NCBI GenBank assembly: GCA_902729315.2
Contig: LR746274.1
Coordinates: 6,073,037-6,137,036 of the forward strand
Reading direction: 5' to 3'
DNA: 64,000 nucleotides
Origin: Spirodela intermedia
Taxonomy: Eukaryota > Streptophyta > Magnoliopsida > Alismatales > Araceae
A program made the position numbers and the translations under genes. Positions 1-10,839 of the stretch are shown in pieces. Numbering within the stretch: the first letter of the stretch is position 1; every line of letters starts with the position of its first letter. The notes beneath the pieces are model-generated. The model ran no database searches and had not been told where the DNA came from. It saw only the letters and a program-made list of their open reading frames with translations.

Positions 1-116
1 TCTCCTCTTTCTCAGCTCTTTATAGGTAATCCAGTACCAGTTTCTCTGGGTCAGATTTCTTCCCTGGGTTCTCTCTCATCTTAGCCCCCCTCCCTTTGGT
101 TGACCCAATCCCACAG

Positions 117-1387
117 GGAGAAACAGCCCTGTTTCAGGAACTGCCGCAGTCAATCTGCTGAGTAGACTCTCCACCTTGAAGAGGTGAGCGAAATCGGGAT
201 CGGCATTGCAGTTTGAACTCCTCTCTCTCTCAATTCAGTTGTAACTGTTCTCAGATTTTCTGAACTGAGCATGAGAGGGATAAAGCTAAACAAGCCCATG
301 GTGGACGGCCTCTACCAGCTGGCTCGATCATCCAATCTCTCAGTTCTGAATCTTGGGGGATCGAGCATCGGATCGGTGAGCAGATAGATGCCTTCGATAA
401 TCTGCTTCGTCTTTTCGCATATATATAGAACAAGTGTTTTCTGATCGGCTTCAAATCTTGTAGGCCAGAGCGATCCAGTTGGTTGATGCGTTGTCCGTGG
501 GATCTGGAGAATTGGTGAAGCTTGATCTCTCATTTTGTGGGTTGGATACTCAGGGTCTCGCAAAGATATGCACGAACAGTTCCATTGTGGGTTGCGTCAC
601 CGATCTAAACCTGGGTGGAAACTCCTTCGGAAGAGAGGTATTTCTCCATCTTCCTTCTGAGGGTGATGCCTCGAACTCGTGATTCAGCTTTTCCGAAACA
701 GGCAGATTGATCCATGGTATTATTGGGAAATCATTGTCCTGGATCGTCATCTTCTTCACTCTGGAGTTCCTAGATTTCTAAATCCAACTCTGCCGGCTGC
801 GAAATCAGGGCTGCGGCGCGTTAGGTCAACTGCTCGCGGATTCCCGGTGTTGCATCCGAGTCCTCAACCTTGACAGGTGCCGCCTAGGGTTCTCCGGGAT
901 CGTCCACATTCTCGAATCGGCCTCAGGTGAGGAACCTCAAGTTCTTCTACCCTCCTTCGGTTTTTCCAATTCTGTTTTCGAATCAGAGATCCTCCCTCCC
1001 TGCACAATCTCAGAGAACGAATCCATAGAGGAGCTCTACCTCGCCGAGAACGTCGACGCCACCGCCGGAGCACCTTCTCCCTGCGAGCAGCAGCAGCAGA
1101 AGCAGCCGAACGACGCCGATGACCGACCGGAGGACCTCGCCGGGGGATCTATGACGAACGAGGAGCGGCTTTCTGCGGCCATCGCCGCCGCCGTGCGGCT
1201 CCAGCTGGTGGACCTCAGCGGGAACGGCCTGGCGGAGGAGGCGGCGGAGGCTCTGTACGGCTGGTGGCGCTCCTCGCCGTCGCGGCGGAGCTCCGCCAGG
1301 AGGCACGTCAAAGGAAGCACCATCCACTTCTCGGTGGAGGGGAAGACCTGCTGTTCTTTAAAGGCCTGCTGCCGCAGGGACCCGTAG
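117..1387 (+). CDS. TSK: TONSOKU-like (BRUSHY1/MGO3) protein, C-terminal leucine-rich repeat exons, 5' truncated by window
   Basis: The last five exons can be read as 117-183, 255-375, 464-637, 809-926 and 1014-1387, with GT-AG borders and consistent phases. They encode ribonuclease-inhibitor-type leucine-rich repeats (for example SVLNLGGSSIGS, VKLDLSFCGLDTQG, VTDLNLGGNSFGRE, IRVLNLDRCRLGFSG) and a Cys-rich C-terminus ending CCSLKACCRRDP. Order and tail match plant TONSOKU, a nuclear protein with TPR and LRR parts needed for replication-coupled genome stability and heterochromatin maintenance. The N-terminal TPR part lies outside the window. The 1014 start of the last exon is the better of two in-frame acceptors (the other is after 986). 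A Gln/Ala-rich low-complexity stretch lies inside the last exon. The family call rests on remembered similarity of the repeat pattern and tail. Confidence 0.78.
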
Positions 1388-1597
1388 CTGGCCACTCAGA
1401 CCCAATTATGAATCCCATAATTGGGCCAAATGACTTCATTAGGCCCATTAGAAAGCGAATTAGGGCCAATGAAGGTACTTATCTATAATGGGCCTCGTTC
1501 CATTTGGGTCCATTTCTTCTGAATTTGGGCCTGGGCCGTATCAAAACATTTTAAACATATAGATATATATATATAAATAAATGCGGGAGGCCCGTCT

Positions 1598-1836
1598 ATC
1601 GGCCCACTCCGCCTCTGCCTGCTTATGGGTCAAAGGACACGTGGCATTCGTGGAATTTTGAGAGACCCACTTTGGAATTAATTTATTTTTAATTTTCTGC
1701 CATATTTTTTTTGTGCATCGCCCAACTCCGCCTCAGCCTGCCTATGAGGTGGGCCTACGGACACGTGGCATCCGTGTAATTTTTTGAGATACCTACTCTG
1801 GAATTAATTAAAATTATTTTCTGCGTCATATTTTTT
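1598..1836 (+). repeat. Two-copy tandem duplication, period 124 bp, each copy with a GACACGTGGCA core
   Basis: Copy 1 (about 1598-1715) and copy 2 (about 1721-1836) share CTCCGCCTC, GCCTGC, GACACGTGGCAT and the TGGAATTAATT block. The G-box/ABRE-like core GACACGTGGCA begins at 1636 and 1760, which sets the period at 124 bp. The copies differ by about one base in six, so the duplication is not recent. Confidence 0.8.
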
Positions 1837-2622
1837 TTCTGGGTGGGGGAATGATTGTTTATTGTCAGAGTCAAGGAAGAGGGCATCAGAGTCCGTCTGG
1901 TCGTTTCCACTTTTGCCTGCGGCGTACGGGTCAACGGGAACAGTGTGGTGTGGTGGGGTCCACAGTCGCAAAAAGTCAATAAGTTCGTTAAACTAGGAGC
2001 CGGGGTGTTATTTAATGGACAGTGGAGTGGGGCCCATTTAAGATGTTGCCCAAGGGTGCCCATTTTTTAATCCGCTGCCCACCCAGAGCGGCGACGGGCC
2101 CGGTGGGCTTTGGGTTCGCTACTAGGCCCGGAAAATTCAGGCCCGGTATTTGTTGGGTCTTATTCGGGCTTAGGGAGGTCTTGGGTTAACTGCCGACGTC
2201 CACATGGGCCCGGCCCGGAAAACCCATTCCCCCCACCTTTTGCTTGTTGCGTAAGAATTAATCGAAGGTTCTCGCTCGGTCCACCGTGATCTTTGGAGAT
2301 CAACGGTCATGATTTAATCCGAGAAGTATAAATTTTGAGTATTTGGAGGATCATGTAGTCCGTCTGATCCGGATCGAAACGTCTACATTTTATGGTACAT
2401 TGTCTGATTAATAAAAAATATCACATAATAGTTAATGGTACGCTGAGGGCCATCGTCGGGCCGGGCCGGATACCAACAAAAGCATGCTTCAGCCAAGCGG
2501 GCCCGGGCTGGATGCTGTGAAACCGAGGAGAGAGAGCGACAGCTGCCCACAAGACAGGCAAGCGGTACCCATGGTTTAATTCTCTTCTTGTTCCTCGCAT
2601 GCACACAGCAGAAGGTTCCGTA

Positions 2623-2672
<50 letters not shown>
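2623..2672. repeat. (GA)n microsatellite
   Basis: About 25 uninterrupted GA units about 200 bp upstream of the IDA-like start codon. A second, CT-rich stretch (2800-2860) lies directly in the probable 5' leader of that gene. Confidence 0.95.
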
Positions 2673-2677
<5 letters not shown>

Positions 2678-2869
2678 TCTCCACCTCCTCCACCTTATAT
2701 TATTGATTAAAATATAATATATACGTATAAATATATTCTCTGACCCGTCTTGTAAACTGCTGACCCATTCTCCCCAACCTGCCTTCTTCCTAGTCGCTAT
2801 CCCTCCCTCCCTCTCTCTGTGCGTCTAAAGCTATCTCTCTCTCTCTATCTCTCTTTCTCTAAAGCTTAA

Positions 2870-3091
2870 ATGGGTCAGGTGGAGAGGGGGTCGACTCTTG
2901 TGTTGCTGCTGGTCTTGCTGGTCTGTCGCTGCCATGGCTCGAGGAACTCGCAGTCGCTGCAGGTGGCGCCGGCGAGGACGAGGAATTCGGAGGTGTTCAT
3001 GGGGTTCCTGCCAAAAGCCATGCCCTTGCCTCCTTCTGGCCCTTCAAGGCAGCACAACGTCGTCGGCTTGCGAAGCCAACAAGCACCTTGA
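2870..3091 (+). CDS. IDA-like (IDL) signalling peptide precursor
   Basis: A single-exon 73-residue precursor. Residues 8-23 form a hydrophobic signal peptide core (TLVLLLVLLVCRCHG) followed by a variable spacer. Residues 43-63 carry the EPIP motif FMGFLPKAMPLPPSGPS followed by RQHN. Residues 52-63 (PLPPSGPSRQHN) align with the 12-residue mature IDA dodecamer: the central prolines, the Ser-Gly-Pro-Ser core and the terminal His-Asn are kept. In this family the secreted, processed peptide binds HAESA/HSL receptor kinases and controls cell separation such as abscission and lateral-root emergence. Unusual points are Gln instead of Arg/Lys before His-Asn and a ten-residue tail after Asn63 that would have to be removed. 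The start is the only Met that gives the signal peptide. A CT-rich leader precedes it. Confidence 0.88.
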   Translation: MGQVERGSTLVLLLVLLVCRCHGSRNSQSLQVAPARTRNSEVFMGFLPKAMPLPPSGPSRQHNVVGLRSQQAP

Positions 3092-3174
3092 CTATGCCGC
3101 CGATGATAGACAAGGCCACGGAAGGTCCGTTTTTTGTCCTCTTTCTCTCTCTCTCTCTCTTCCCTCTCTCTATC

Positions 3175-3472
3175 TAAACGGCGACTGTTGTAGCAACCTG
3201 AAGGAAAGTCGCGAGAAAGAGATGATGGAGATCTCGGTATAGTTCTCTGATTCTTGGAGACCCCAGAGCCCAAAAACTTGGAAAGAACATATTTGTTCCA
3301 TGCCCACCCCCTTCTTCTTCTCCAAACTCTCTTTCTCTCTCTAGACCGCCAATGTGGTAACAGTATGGGGGAAAGCAGCTGGAAAGAGATGGAGCTCTTG
3401 GGATAGCTCTCTTAGTCTCCGAGCCCCAGCGCCCAGAAAATTCCAACGAGCTCGCTCGCTACATGTCCATTC

Positions 3473-3509
<37 letters not shown>

Positions 3510-3650
3510 GACGGCTAATGTGATAACAGTATGCGGGAAAGCAGGAAGAAAGAGATGGAGCTCTTGGGATAGCTCTCTTATCCTCAGAGCCAGAAAATTC
3601 CAACGAGCTCACTCGCTACAGGCCCATTCTTCTTCTTCTCTCTCTGGCTC
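3175..3650 (+). repeat. Three-copy tandem repeat, period about 164-168 bp, each unit joined to a CT tract
   Basis: Units begin near 3175, 3343 and 3509. Shared blocks are an AGACGGCNAATGTGGTAAC-like start, a GGAAAGAGATGGAGCTCTTG-like middle (the GGAG anchor falls at 3227, 3391 and 3557) and a CCAGAAAATTCCAACGAGCT end in units 2 and 3. Each unit is followed or preceded by (CT)n. Unit 1 is the most diverged. The array lies just 3' of the IDA-like ORF and may be part of its 3' UTR. Confidence 0.9.
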
Positions 3651-4267
3651 ATATGGAGCTACGAGCTCCTGCTGCCTCCAGAGTACCCCTCTCGCCACAG
3701 TGAGGCCACTCACTGTTCCCCGATTCACAGACGCCAAGGAGAGACCTGCAAGGTTATGCGTTCGCCAATCGAACCCCGCCACGTAGGACGCCTACCTTGT
3801 CTCTTCCAGCTGAGCTGGACGTCTCATCGGGGGGGAAGATCTTTGTAGGCTTATTTGGGTATGGGTTCGGACGTATGGCCCCGCGACCGTACCCCCATTG
3901 ACGTGACGGTGGCCTATTCTGATCCGTCCGATCGCGCCGGATCCAATCCGGGACGTTGAAACTTGCGCCAACTCCCTCGGGAGCACCCCATGCACGCACG
4001 TCTACATGCGCCCCATAGAACCGACCTTCTGTCTTTTAGCCAGAGGTCAACCCAAAGCAATAATATTCATAAATAATCACTTCCCGAATGGCGGCGCCAC
4101 GTGCCCAGAAGCCATAAGGTCTCTCTCTCTCTCTCTCTCTCTGTGAATAATGGGCCGAAAGCCCGGCCCGGTTGGAGAACAATGGCCTGTAGTGTAGCTA
4201 GACAAGGAAAAGACTGGTCTCTCCGGCCAGGATCAGACAAGCCGAATATTACACAAGTAGCTGGTCT

Positions 4268-4306
<39 letters not shown>

Positions 4307-4928
4307 GCTTATTGTAGACAGAGGAACCAGGTGGACAAAAAAGGAAACTATGGGGAGCAGAAGAGTGGAGGGAGACAGTTCAGTTCCAGAAACGGTAAAA
4401 GATCCTGACGGCGACGTCGCCGGGATGACGTCATCACCGAGCACGGTGTTCCACGTAGGAGCCGGAGAGGCCGCTGGTGCCAAGAACCGAAACCTGCCAC
4501 CGGAGTCGGATGATTCTAGACTCGGCATACAATCAAACTATAATTTCAACAGACTAGCTGCATTTTTTGGGCATTTATAGAAATATCTTATCCAAAAGTC
4601 AACTGCTTTGGCATGGGTTCGTGTCCATTTATGCCATTTGAGGGCAAACAAATTGGGCAGCATGACCCCAGCTATTTGGGTCAAAATATTAAAACAGAAA
4701 GTAGTCAACTCTGGCATATATTCTGGAAAAACGTAGCCTCTAAATATCCAGAAATATTTAAATTTAAACTTGAAAAATATATTTGAAAAATCAACTGATG
4801 CAAGATCAAACACATTTTTTTCTGAAAAATTCAGCTTTCAATAAGAACAAGATCCTGAAAGGAGACAGCTATTTGAAGAAAGCAAAAAAAAAAAAAAAAC
4901 GAAGCAGAAGATAATAATAATAATAATA

Positions 4929-4961
<33 letters not shown>

Positions 4962-5244
4962 ACAGTAGTAGTAGTAGCTCAAATTGGTCTAAGGTATTTT
5001 CCATCGTCATAACTAAAAAATAACTGATTTTTCCTACGTGGATAATTGTTTTCCTAGGCCTTATTTCATCTACCTTGGGAGAAATTCCGAAAAATAAAAC
5101 CCAAGATAAAAAATAAAAATACAAAAAATATACTGATTAATAAACAACAGAAGATTACTCTAACCTAGAAAACTCCTCCAAAACAGTAAAATATAATTTA
5201 ATAAACTGATTTGTAAACAGCATGAACTTGTTCAGTGATCTTAC
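3651..5244. other. Intergenic region, no gene recognised
   Basis: Contains CT (about 4119-4142) and GA (about 4270-4300) tracts, a TGACGTCA palindrome near 4427 and the ATA/TAT palindromic microsatellite. Open frames at 4067-4580 run through microsatellites on both strands and show no domain. The expected last short exon of SDH5 should lie here but was not identified. Confidence 0.5.
4911..4961. repeat. (ATA)n-(TAT)n palindromic microsatellite
   Basis: A run of ATA triplets passes directly into a run of TTA/TAT triplets, giving a near-perfect inverted repeat of about 50 bp that could form a hairpin or cruciform. It lies about 280 bp 3' of the SDH5 exons. Confidence 0.9.
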
Positions 5245-5816
5245 CTTCCCCCACTCGGCGCCCAAGCCGCTGCATCTCATCTTCAGATGCACCATCTTCG
5301 TTCCCAGCTCGATCTCAACCTTCTTCCTCAGGTAGGTCTCCTCAGGGCCAAATGCATCCAGATACACCATGTAGCGTTTATACGCAGCAGCCAGTGCATC
5401 AAGCAGTGCATCAGGCACTGTTTGGGCATTCTGAAGAGCGAGAGAGAGAGAAACTTAACAACCAGAAAAGGGAACTGAAGCTGGGAATAGATGGTCACTT
5501 TATACCTCACCGACTAATCCATTTGTGTCATCAAGAGCCATCCTAAGCTGAACTAGAACTGCGCCGAACTCCGTAGACGCCTCGGCGGCACGGAAGACAT
5601 TGGTCAACGTTGCCTGGCCGGCTTCGTCTGCAGAGGCTTTGGACAGTGCGTTCTTGACATCCAACACGACACTTTCTGGGATTTCATCCCAACTTGCCGC
5701 CATTAGATCCCTGAATGCACCTTCCACATCAGGATCTGAGATGGCCGGCAGTGGGCTCAAGTCTGAGCTGAATGAGCGATTGAAGCCCAGTTTAAGCCGA
5801 GGCCAGGAGCTCAAGT
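5245..5816 (-). CDS. SDH5: Succinate dehydrogenase subunit 5, mitochondrial (two internal exons; partial)
   Basis: Two minus-strand exons, 5816-5506 and 5430-5245, are joined by a 75-bp intron with clean GT-AG borders. The first encodes the segment around RSFSSDLSPLPAISDPDVEG and FRDLMAASWDEIPESV, the second PDALLDALAAAYKRYMVYLD and YLRKKVEIELGTKMVHLKMR, ending ...GAEWGK at a donor. This matches the plant-specific SDH5 subunit of complex II in the inner mitochondrial membrane, whose precise role is not catalytic. The family normally ends about 18 residues later; that last exon was not found in 3.1-5.2 kb. The exon at 5816 starts in phase 1, which fits the exon at 10243-10081 (mitochondrial presequence) if a 4.3-kb intron is accepted. 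The gene may be intact with a cryptic last exon, or truncated. Confidence 0.75.
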
Positions 5817-8800
5817 CTGTCAGCAGATTGCAAGCATTAGTGGAAATAATCAATGAAAATAGTATCAGTAATTATGCAGCAAATCAAACACCATATTCCA
5901 TTAAAGGTGCACAAAACCGAGGGCTATGGGCGCCAAAAAAAAACATGAATACTGAAAAGGAAAAGAGAAATACAATAGAAAAGGAAGGGAAAAAAAGTCA
6001 AAACCAAGATCTGTTCTCAGTTTTTAATACATGGGCTTGTGAAATTAACCTAGGCCAGTGAAGAAAATGAAGAACAGTTCTGGAAGTCCATTCAGTTGCA
6101 TCCCACATTCATGAACGAGGATCAACAGCTTCATGGTGATGGGAGGCAGAATACGGGGGGGGGGGGGGGCGGGGGATACCTTGGATTAGGAGAGAGAAGA
6201 TGCGGGTCAACGGGAGAGGAGGCTGAAGATGAACAATTGGGCTGATTGAACATTCATCAGAAAGAATCTTGTTCACTGTTCTCAGTGATCATGTAGGAGA
6301 AAGAGACTACAAAGCAAGTAAAAAAAAAACATCGAAATCTTTTAACTCCTGTGAAAAATCCTTAGCATTTCACATTGATTTTGAGCTGTGTTCTTTATCA
6401 ACAAAAAGATCATCCACACATACACGTCTCTTATTCGAAATCTGAATGTGTAAAACAGAAATTGCTTTGGAGCCCAAGAAGCGAATTCTCCATAGTAAAC
6501 CAGCAACCGCCACAATGTGCCACATTATTGTCTCCTACTAGTCACTAACAAGTCAACAACACTGCCGCAGGAACGGCGACTCGTGCCAATATAATGTGAT
6601 TCACCTGCCCTTCGAGGGGCAAACAAGACATATCCTCTTTGATAAGCGATCTTTAATTTCTTAATTATTTTTTTGAAAATATATACGTTATCATACAAAG
6701 AGAAAAAGGATGATCCCATATTATCACACCATACCCAAAAAATCCTCTACACAATAGTTCTATATAAAACCTCAAGGTGATGAAGGGTATGTTAAACACG
6801 AACTGCAAAAACGATTGGGAATTTACAAGAAGTTCCAGGTGCCAATCTTACTCTATTGCACACATTAGTCATCACAATCTCGACCTTGTTCTTGAATATC
6901 CAATTGTTCCTCTCCTTTTTCATAGTGTCCCAAAGAATATCATGTAAAATAGGCCACTGTACATAATGATTCCTTTTGGGTGGTCATCGTGGATGCCACA
7001 ATGGCCATATTTCCCCAAAGAGGATGGCACATGAGACCTATTTTATGGAGAGAATTCTATGATATCTCCTGTGAGAATCCGCATTTGACAAACAAGAGAA
7101 ATAAAATCAGTGCTTCATATACTTTCTAAAATATACAGCATATAATTTAGATCATCATAAATAGGAGAACACCCACGTGAGATCCTACACCAAAATCTTA
7201 ACCTTAATGAGGCTGTACAACCCCAAACAAACTTGATAACTTGCCTGATGCCTGATGTGTCAATGCACTACGACGTGATAAACTGAAAAGGCTAGAAAAT
7301 TGACCTTAAAAAATTGGGTCAGATACGCTTGACATGCTTTGACATTTGATCTAGCAGTCGATATTTGGATCAACCGTTTATATAACACAACTCGAACTTT
7401 TTGCATAATTAAAAAGATATACACGCTTAACTTTTTACATCTCCTCTTTCTTTCGTTTTTTGGGGAAAACGAAACAAGTACAATCTTCTTAAATGGTTAT
7501 AGCATTGAAGACTAAACTGAGTTATTTACTTGAACTGTCTATTGGGTTATGGACCTATTTATGACCAAAGAAAACTTTGTGTCCAACCACACCCACTATT
7601 TTATGTTTGGTGTATGCCTAGTAGATGGTCTGTGTAAGATTTTATCGCTCCCTCCCCTATCAACATCAGATGACACTCAGTACATTTGCTAGATGCTAAG
7701 TCAGGGTCCATTTAAAGCTGTCACACCATTATCGCCATAGGCATAATAACATGCAGCATAATTTGGCATATTTTTTGGCTGCCCCACTGAATGCCCAAGC
7801 CATTTGTCCCACAGACAAAAGGCACCTACCACCATCAAGAATTCTGCCCCACCTGTCATGATCAGCCTATAAATATTTTTTGGGATAGGGGGATGTATAT
7901 TACATACAACTATGCACCTCATTGTCTAAGCCTCAGAAGCACATCAATAGGTTAACATCTAGCTCGCTTTGTCAACCATATTCTAATCGATAAAGCCAAG
8001 CCATTCATAATTTCAAGCATCCCCTCTAAATAGTTGGGATTACAGTGAGTTCATCAAATGACACAAATCCTTCTCTATGATTAAATCTCTCGTATTAGAG
8101 ATACTAAATCTAATGCTAAGTTAATATGCAAAAGGAAGATAGGATATTTTTTAAGGTTTCATTGACAAAGCAAACTAATCATCTATGAACGAAAAACTCA
8201 AAAATAAGAAAAACCATGAAACCCCTCAATCACACTGCCCACATGAAAAAGTTATATTTACTTCCTACGACAAGGAAGAATAATCTTTACCCACTTCACG
8301 GCATTGCAGGATTGAAGGCATAATTGTGTACCGAAACAGTAATCAGATAAAAGGTAACAAATGACATCATCGAATGAATAGTTAGGTTAAAAAAAGAAAT
8401 GCCACTTTCTGCAAATATCCCAGTAAACCGCAAATCATGTTTATTTACAACTCAATACATGATCTCCTGAGCCCCCTTCTTGTCACCAGGCATTCCTGTC
8501 CTACTTCGGTTATTTGGCTAAAACCGTCAAAATGACCATAACACCTCATCCAAATGACATGTAATAGCCATAAAAACTAATCCCAGGATATTTGGATCGT
8601 CAAACACATGTGGCATGGAAACTCATACAATCATTGTTTGGGATCATTTAAGGAAGGAAAAAAGATCACTCCAACCATAATGCAACACTATACGAAGAAG
8701 TAACATCATGTCACAGTCAAATGCTTCTCATCTTTTTGAAAGAGCTAAAATAAATGAATACGGCTCATCACTGGGATTGAAAATAGTTAAAGAAATAATA

Positions 8801-8911
8801 AGTTTAAAGACAAAGGACTAAGCACCGGAAAAAGGTACAAATCTGCACTAGCTTCCTCTCTAGAGGCAACCAGATGCAAATTCCTATAGTCATCACGACC
8901 ACACTAGAGTT
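5817..8911. other. AT-rich stretch, probably a large intron or decayed repeats
   Basis: No convincing exon was seen. A poly-G run lies near 6155-6170. A possible LINE remnant at about 6780-7000 is listed separately. Open frames such as 7922-7701 (-) are isolated and show no domain. If 10243-10081 is SDH5 exon 1, this is its first intron. Confidence 0.4.
6830..6985 (-). mobile_element. Possible LINE (non-LTR retrotransposon) 3'-terminal fragment
   Basis: The minus strand reads ILHDILWDTMKKERNNWIFK and then NKVEIV. This resembles the W-x-x-x-KERNxRIFxNK segment that follows the zinc-binding domain of plant LINE reverse transcriptases. The surrounding frame is short and upstream domains are not recognisable, so the call is tentative. 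Confidence 0.35.
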
Positions 8912-9102
8912 TCAAAAGGTAGATATCTTCATGGAGAAGCGATCAGGTGGATTTTCATTGTCCCCGTCAAAATTCAAGGCTCGTTTCACAGGGTCAATGC
9001 CTCGATCTACTGCTGCTTTTAGGCGGCTTAAATAAGTGTCTACTGTTCCAGTAGCGTGGAGGTCTAGCTTGGTCTCACGGTAATAATATGAGCGCGCAAT
9101 TT
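8912..9102 (-). other. Possible terminal exon of unknown gene
   Basis: A 62-codon open stretch reads from IARSYYYRETKLDLHATG through RLKAAVDRGIDPVKRALNFD and ends MKISTF-stop. It is clearly more GC-rich than its AT-rich surroundings and looks like real protein sequence. A possible acceptor (AG|AAATTGCG) gives phase 1, which would also fit the exon at 10243-10081. However, the sequence before the acceptor is purine-rich and an in-frame stop lies two codons upstream. I do not recognise the family. It could be a last exon, an alternative 3' end of the gene starting at 10243, or a processed fragment. Confidence 0.35.
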
Positions 9103-10080
9103 CTTAAGCCTTTTTTTTCCCTTGATAAACACATAAGTTCTAAAGATACATTTTAGGTTTCAACTATTGGGACGCTAAAACTTCACAGTCAGAAGCAGCC
9201 AGTTTCTTGCTCACCATCACAAAACACTTCGGCGGCTTAAATCAATCAGATAAGAATCCTTTTTTCCAACATTCAACAGTTCCATCCGGAACGAATGTGT
9301 TCAACAACACGAAATACATCTCATTTTGAAGAAAAAATCGAAATTTATTAAATTTGGTAGAATATTTACTACACTAAAATGAGGGAAAGGGAATCAAGTT
9401 GAAGGTTTCATACAATAAAATGTGGGCACGTTAAATTTCAAGAATAAATATGGAAACCAAAGACATATTAGCTAATCCTATAACTAGAAAAAGAATGAAA
9501 ACCTCAATGTTCAAATTATAGGCAAGATAAACTTGGCATCCAACATAAAGCTGTTACCCAACGTAAATGTTTATCCGCATTGAGAGGTTCCACCTTGATA
9601 ATAATAAGATGATTACCCCCGAAAAATTCAAATATAAATATAACATGGATTCAACATGTATGAAGTCGTCCCTAGCATTTTACAACTTTTATAAATTTAA
9701 ATCAAGCATCCACAACAAAGGAAGAAAGCATACAAACACTGTACGACAAAAAAGAAAGTCGGAAAGCTCAGGCCAGCAGAAACTACGCCCATCGGATACG
9801 CGTCTAAACTAATTCACTGTTTACAGGGAAAAACACAGTCTCATACAGAAGATCGGAAGTAAACAAACCCTCAGATGCAGACGTCGACACAAATCTCTGA
9901 GCAAGACGGGGTGATCGAAAGCTATGACGACATCACGACTGAGAAGAGAAATAAATAAATAAATCATCTACTCCGCATTTTTGTAGAACGAAACACAGCG
10001 GTATAATTCTCTCAAAAAAGAAAGAAATAAGACAGTGCGCATGGAGCTGAAGGAAGAAATTCAGGAAGAGACGCAATCAC
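9103..10080. other. AT-rich non-coding stretch
   Basis: Nothing recognisable. It is probably intron of the gene whose first exon ends at 10081, judging by the donor there. Confidence 0.4.
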
Positions 10081-10243
10081 CGGAAACGCAGCCTCCGGCG
10101 GCGGTTGGCGGAAAGGACTTCTGGAGAAGATCATCGGCGCTGTAACCGACGGGGAAGAAGCTAGAAAGCGAGGACGGACTCGCTCTCCGTAGCGAGAGGA
10201 GCCTCCGAACCCCCGAGGACGACAACGATCGCAGCATCTTCAC
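10081..10243 (-). CDS. First exon with mitochondrial-type presequence (candidate SDH5 exon 1)
   Basis: The minus-strand frame starts MKMLRSLSSSGVRRLLSLRR and continues with Ser/Leu-rich sequence to ...TAAGGCVS. This is rich in Arg, Ser and Leu with no acidic residue in the first 30 positions, typical of a mitochondrial targeting peptide. A consensus donor (TTCCG|GTGATT) ends the exon at 10081 in phase 1, which fits the acceptor at 5816 (giving Asp) and also the possible exon at 9102 (giving Glu). GGCCCA motifs lie just upstream (10355-10405). Assignment to SDH5 is an inference from phase, strand and targeting. It could instead belong to a separate short gene ending at 8912. Confidence 0.55.
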
Positions 10244-10485
10244 CGTCCCTCTTCTCCCGCTTTCTGATGGAGGTGAGAAGGGGAGAAATGGGGGAGAGAA
10301 AACCGACCCCCGAGAACGAGAACGAAGAGTGGCCGAAAGGGTGTCTACCGAGCCGGCCCAATAATAGGGAAAGCTTAGATCATCAGGTTCCTACCGGCCC
10401 AACATCTTCTCTCTAGCAGAAGAATAATTTTATATTTCCGGTTGTTTCCCTATTTTCGTATTTTAAAAAGAGCAACATCTTCCCG

Positions 10486-10519
<34 letters not shown>

Positions 10520-10792
10520 TACCCATCAATGTGGAGGGACCCTCGTCTATACTCAACTGGATGTAGATCCAGCTTAAACTGTCTGTACGCATCTACCCGG
10601 GGAGAGAAAATGGAGCAACAATCAGAAAGATGGAGAGACTTTATCTCTCTCTCTCTCTCTCTATCTATGAATCTATATTTATATATATCTCAGGTAAAAA
10701 TGAGTGATCCTCAACTAGACTCATTTGAATGTAGATCCAGCTTAAACTGTCTGTCTGCATCTACCAGAGGAGAGAATGGAACAACAATCAGA

Positions 10793-10839
<47 letters not shown>

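Larger units (their letters stand above)
1388..2869. other. Intergenic region with 124-bp tandem duplication and GA microsatellite
   Basis: Spacer between the TONSOKU-like 3' end and the IDA-like gene. It holds many GGCCCA/TGGGCC motifs (1395-1500, 2090-2220), the tandem duplication listed separately and a (GA)n tract at about 2623-2670. No convincing exon was seen. Confidence 0.6.

Noticed and set aside
3482-3510. CT repeats considered as a CRISPR-like or satellite array
   Set aside because: Simple dinucleotide microsatellite; no regularly spaced unique spacers.
4067-4580. Overlapping open frames of about 155 codons on both strands
   Set aside because: Both run through CT/GA microsatellites that keep the frame open; no domain, no splice context and poor start contexts.
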